A stretch of 13,451 nt of DNA, taken from positions 1-13,451 of the forward strand of contig JAUZEU010000057.1 of assembly GCA_030838885.1 (NCBI GenBank). The letters are read 5' to 3'. The notes beneath the pieces were generated by a model. It was not told where the DNA came from. It was given only the letters and a program-made list of their open reading frames with translations, and did no database searches. Positions 12,483-13,451 of the stretch are shown here, one piece after another. The translations under genes were made by a program, and so were the position numbers. Within the stretch, counting starts at the first letter, position 1. Every line of letters starts with the position of its first letter. The stretch is from Bryobacterales bacterium (GTDB lineage: Bacteria; Acidobacteriota; Terriglobia; Bryobacterales; Bryobacteraceae).

Positions 12483-13451
12483 GTGGACAAAGGACAGCTA
12501 GTAATAACGCAGGTCGAGCGTGACCGGCTGACGGCCCTGAAGAAGGCACAGAAGAAACTGATCACGCAGAAACAGGTGGCCGACGAGATCGGCGTGACCG
12601 AGCGGCAAGTGCGGCGGCTGCTGGTGAAGTTGCGCAGCATGGGAGATAAAGCGGTCATCCATGCATTGCGGGGGAGGCCATCCAACCAGCGGTTCTCGCC
12701 TGTAACGGAAGAAGAGGCGGTGGCGATCCTGTCGGGGCCTCTGTACCAGGGCTTCGGCCCCACGCTGGCGGCGGAGTACCTGCGTAAGCAACACAACCTG
12801 ACGGTCAGTAAGGAGACATTACGCCAGTGGATGGTGAGAGCCGGACTGTGGAAGGCCGGACGCCAGAGCCGCCGGGTCGAGGTCCATCAGTGGCGGCAAC
12901 GGCGGAGTTGGCGGGGAGAACTCGTTCAGTGGGACACCAGCGAACACGACTGGCTGGAAGGCCGCGGCGAGAAGATCTATCTGATCTCGATGATCGACGA
13001 CGCCGCCAGCTGGCTGTTTTGCCCGCTTCGTTTGTCATGACCCGACCGAAGAGAACATGCGCGTACTGTGGATGTATCTGGAACGCTTTGGCCGGCCGCT
13101 GGCTTTTTACACGGACAAGGCAGCCCTGTTTCAAACAGCCCCGAAAATCAATCGGGACGAACCCGCGAAGGACCGGCCGGAACTGCCGCCCACGCAGATC
13201 GGTCGCGCCTTGCGGGAACTGAACATCGTCTGGATTGCGGCTCATTCTCCCCAGGCGAAAGGGAGAGTCGAGGCCAGTTCGGCACCACACAGGATCGTCT
13301 GGTGAAAGCTATGCGGGTAGCCGGAATCAACACGATGGAGGAAGCCAACACTTATCTGGACGCCGAGTTCCTGCCGTGGTGGAATCAAACGCTGGCGGTG
13401 ACGCCGGTCAACGCCGGCGACGCGCATCGCGCACTCGACAAAGAGTACGAA
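12483..13451 (+). pseudogene. ISNCY-like DDE transposase with two frameshifts, 3' end outside the window
   Basis: The reading frame begins at GTG 12483. Residues 1-70 are an HTH (LITQKQVADEIGVTERQVRR). The integrase-like (rve) core follows with Asp in VQWDTSEHDW, Asp in AFYTDKAALF and Glu in SPQAKGRVE. The frame breaks at about 13017-13020, where an extra T in TTTT turns the expected LFARFVCHD into LFCPLRLS and a stop. It breaks again at about 13272, where one base is missing in GTCGAGGCCAG, so VERQFGTTQDRLV is lost until the frame is corrected. After correction the homology continues to the window end (NTMEEANTYLDAEFLPWWNQ). ISNCY is the nearest family I can name; the IS481/IS3 superfamily shares the core. 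Programmed frameshifting is unlikely because the two sites lack a classic slippery context, so the copy is probably inactive. Confidence 0.8.

Larger units (their letters stand above)
12411..13451 (+). mobile_element. ISNCY-like insertion sequence, left part (continues past the window)
   Basis: The element consists of a repeated left end (12419-12462) followed by a transposase gene from 12483. The left boundary is placed at about 12411-12419, where the repeat begins; the exact tip and target duplication cannot be fixed without the right end. It lies about 200 bases upstream of the HTH-parA-operon start, so it interrupts whatever preceded that operon but probably leaves its promoter intact. 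Confidence 0.65.

Overview
The window looks like an accessory or plasmid-like segment from a GC-rich Gram-negative bacterium. It contains a PEP-CTERM-type exported protein, which points to an EPS-producing Gram-negative lineage. Acidobacteriota of the Solibacter/Bryobacter kind would fit, but that is inference from overall style. Base composition and gene density change sharply from block to block, as expected for a mosaic of transferred DNA and insertion-sequence debris.

Layout. 1-706: the C-terminal tail of an unidentified protein, then sequence with at most a decayed small gene. 707-1600 (minus): a secreted, Ser/Gly-rich protein with a C-terminal PEP-CTERM-like anchor. 1837-2693: a chimeric IS scar, an ISL3 transposase start joined to an IS66 transposase end, whose intact right terminus cuts a small gene (2690-2860) and supplies its stop codon. 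2872-5258 (minus): a type II restriction-modification operon of the EcoRII/Dcm kind (predicted CCWGG), in which the cytosine methyltransferase carries an extra N-terminal ribbon-helix-helix-like domain and the upstream DNA holds matching inverted repeats. 5346-5986: a palindrome-rich stretch with no convincing gene. 5987-6286 (minus): an HU-type nucleoid protein. 6473-8326 (minus): a tyrosine recombinase with about 300 extra N-terminal residues, divergent from an unknown gene (8443-9009), with a CTGATAA-N7-TTATCAG repeat between them.

9071-12245 is the most interesting part. A three-gene minus-strand operon encodes a small MerR/excisionase-like HTH protein, a ParA ATPase and a 703-residue winged-helix-like protein. 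The last gene contains an array of 13-bp palindromes, consensus ACCCAC(A/T)GTGGGT, many spaced by exactly 18 bp and all in one codon phase so that they read PTVG. A perfect copy with a further degenerate 18-bp repeat lies outside the gene, just after its stop codon, which argues that the DNA itself is the functional site. The best reading is a replication initiator or centromere-binding protein whose iterons or centromere are embedded in its own coding sequence. It is presumably the maintenance module of a plasmid or large integrative element, with the recombinase and HU as possible helpers. The window ends in an ISNCY-like insertion sequence (12411 onward) whose transposase carries two frameshifts.
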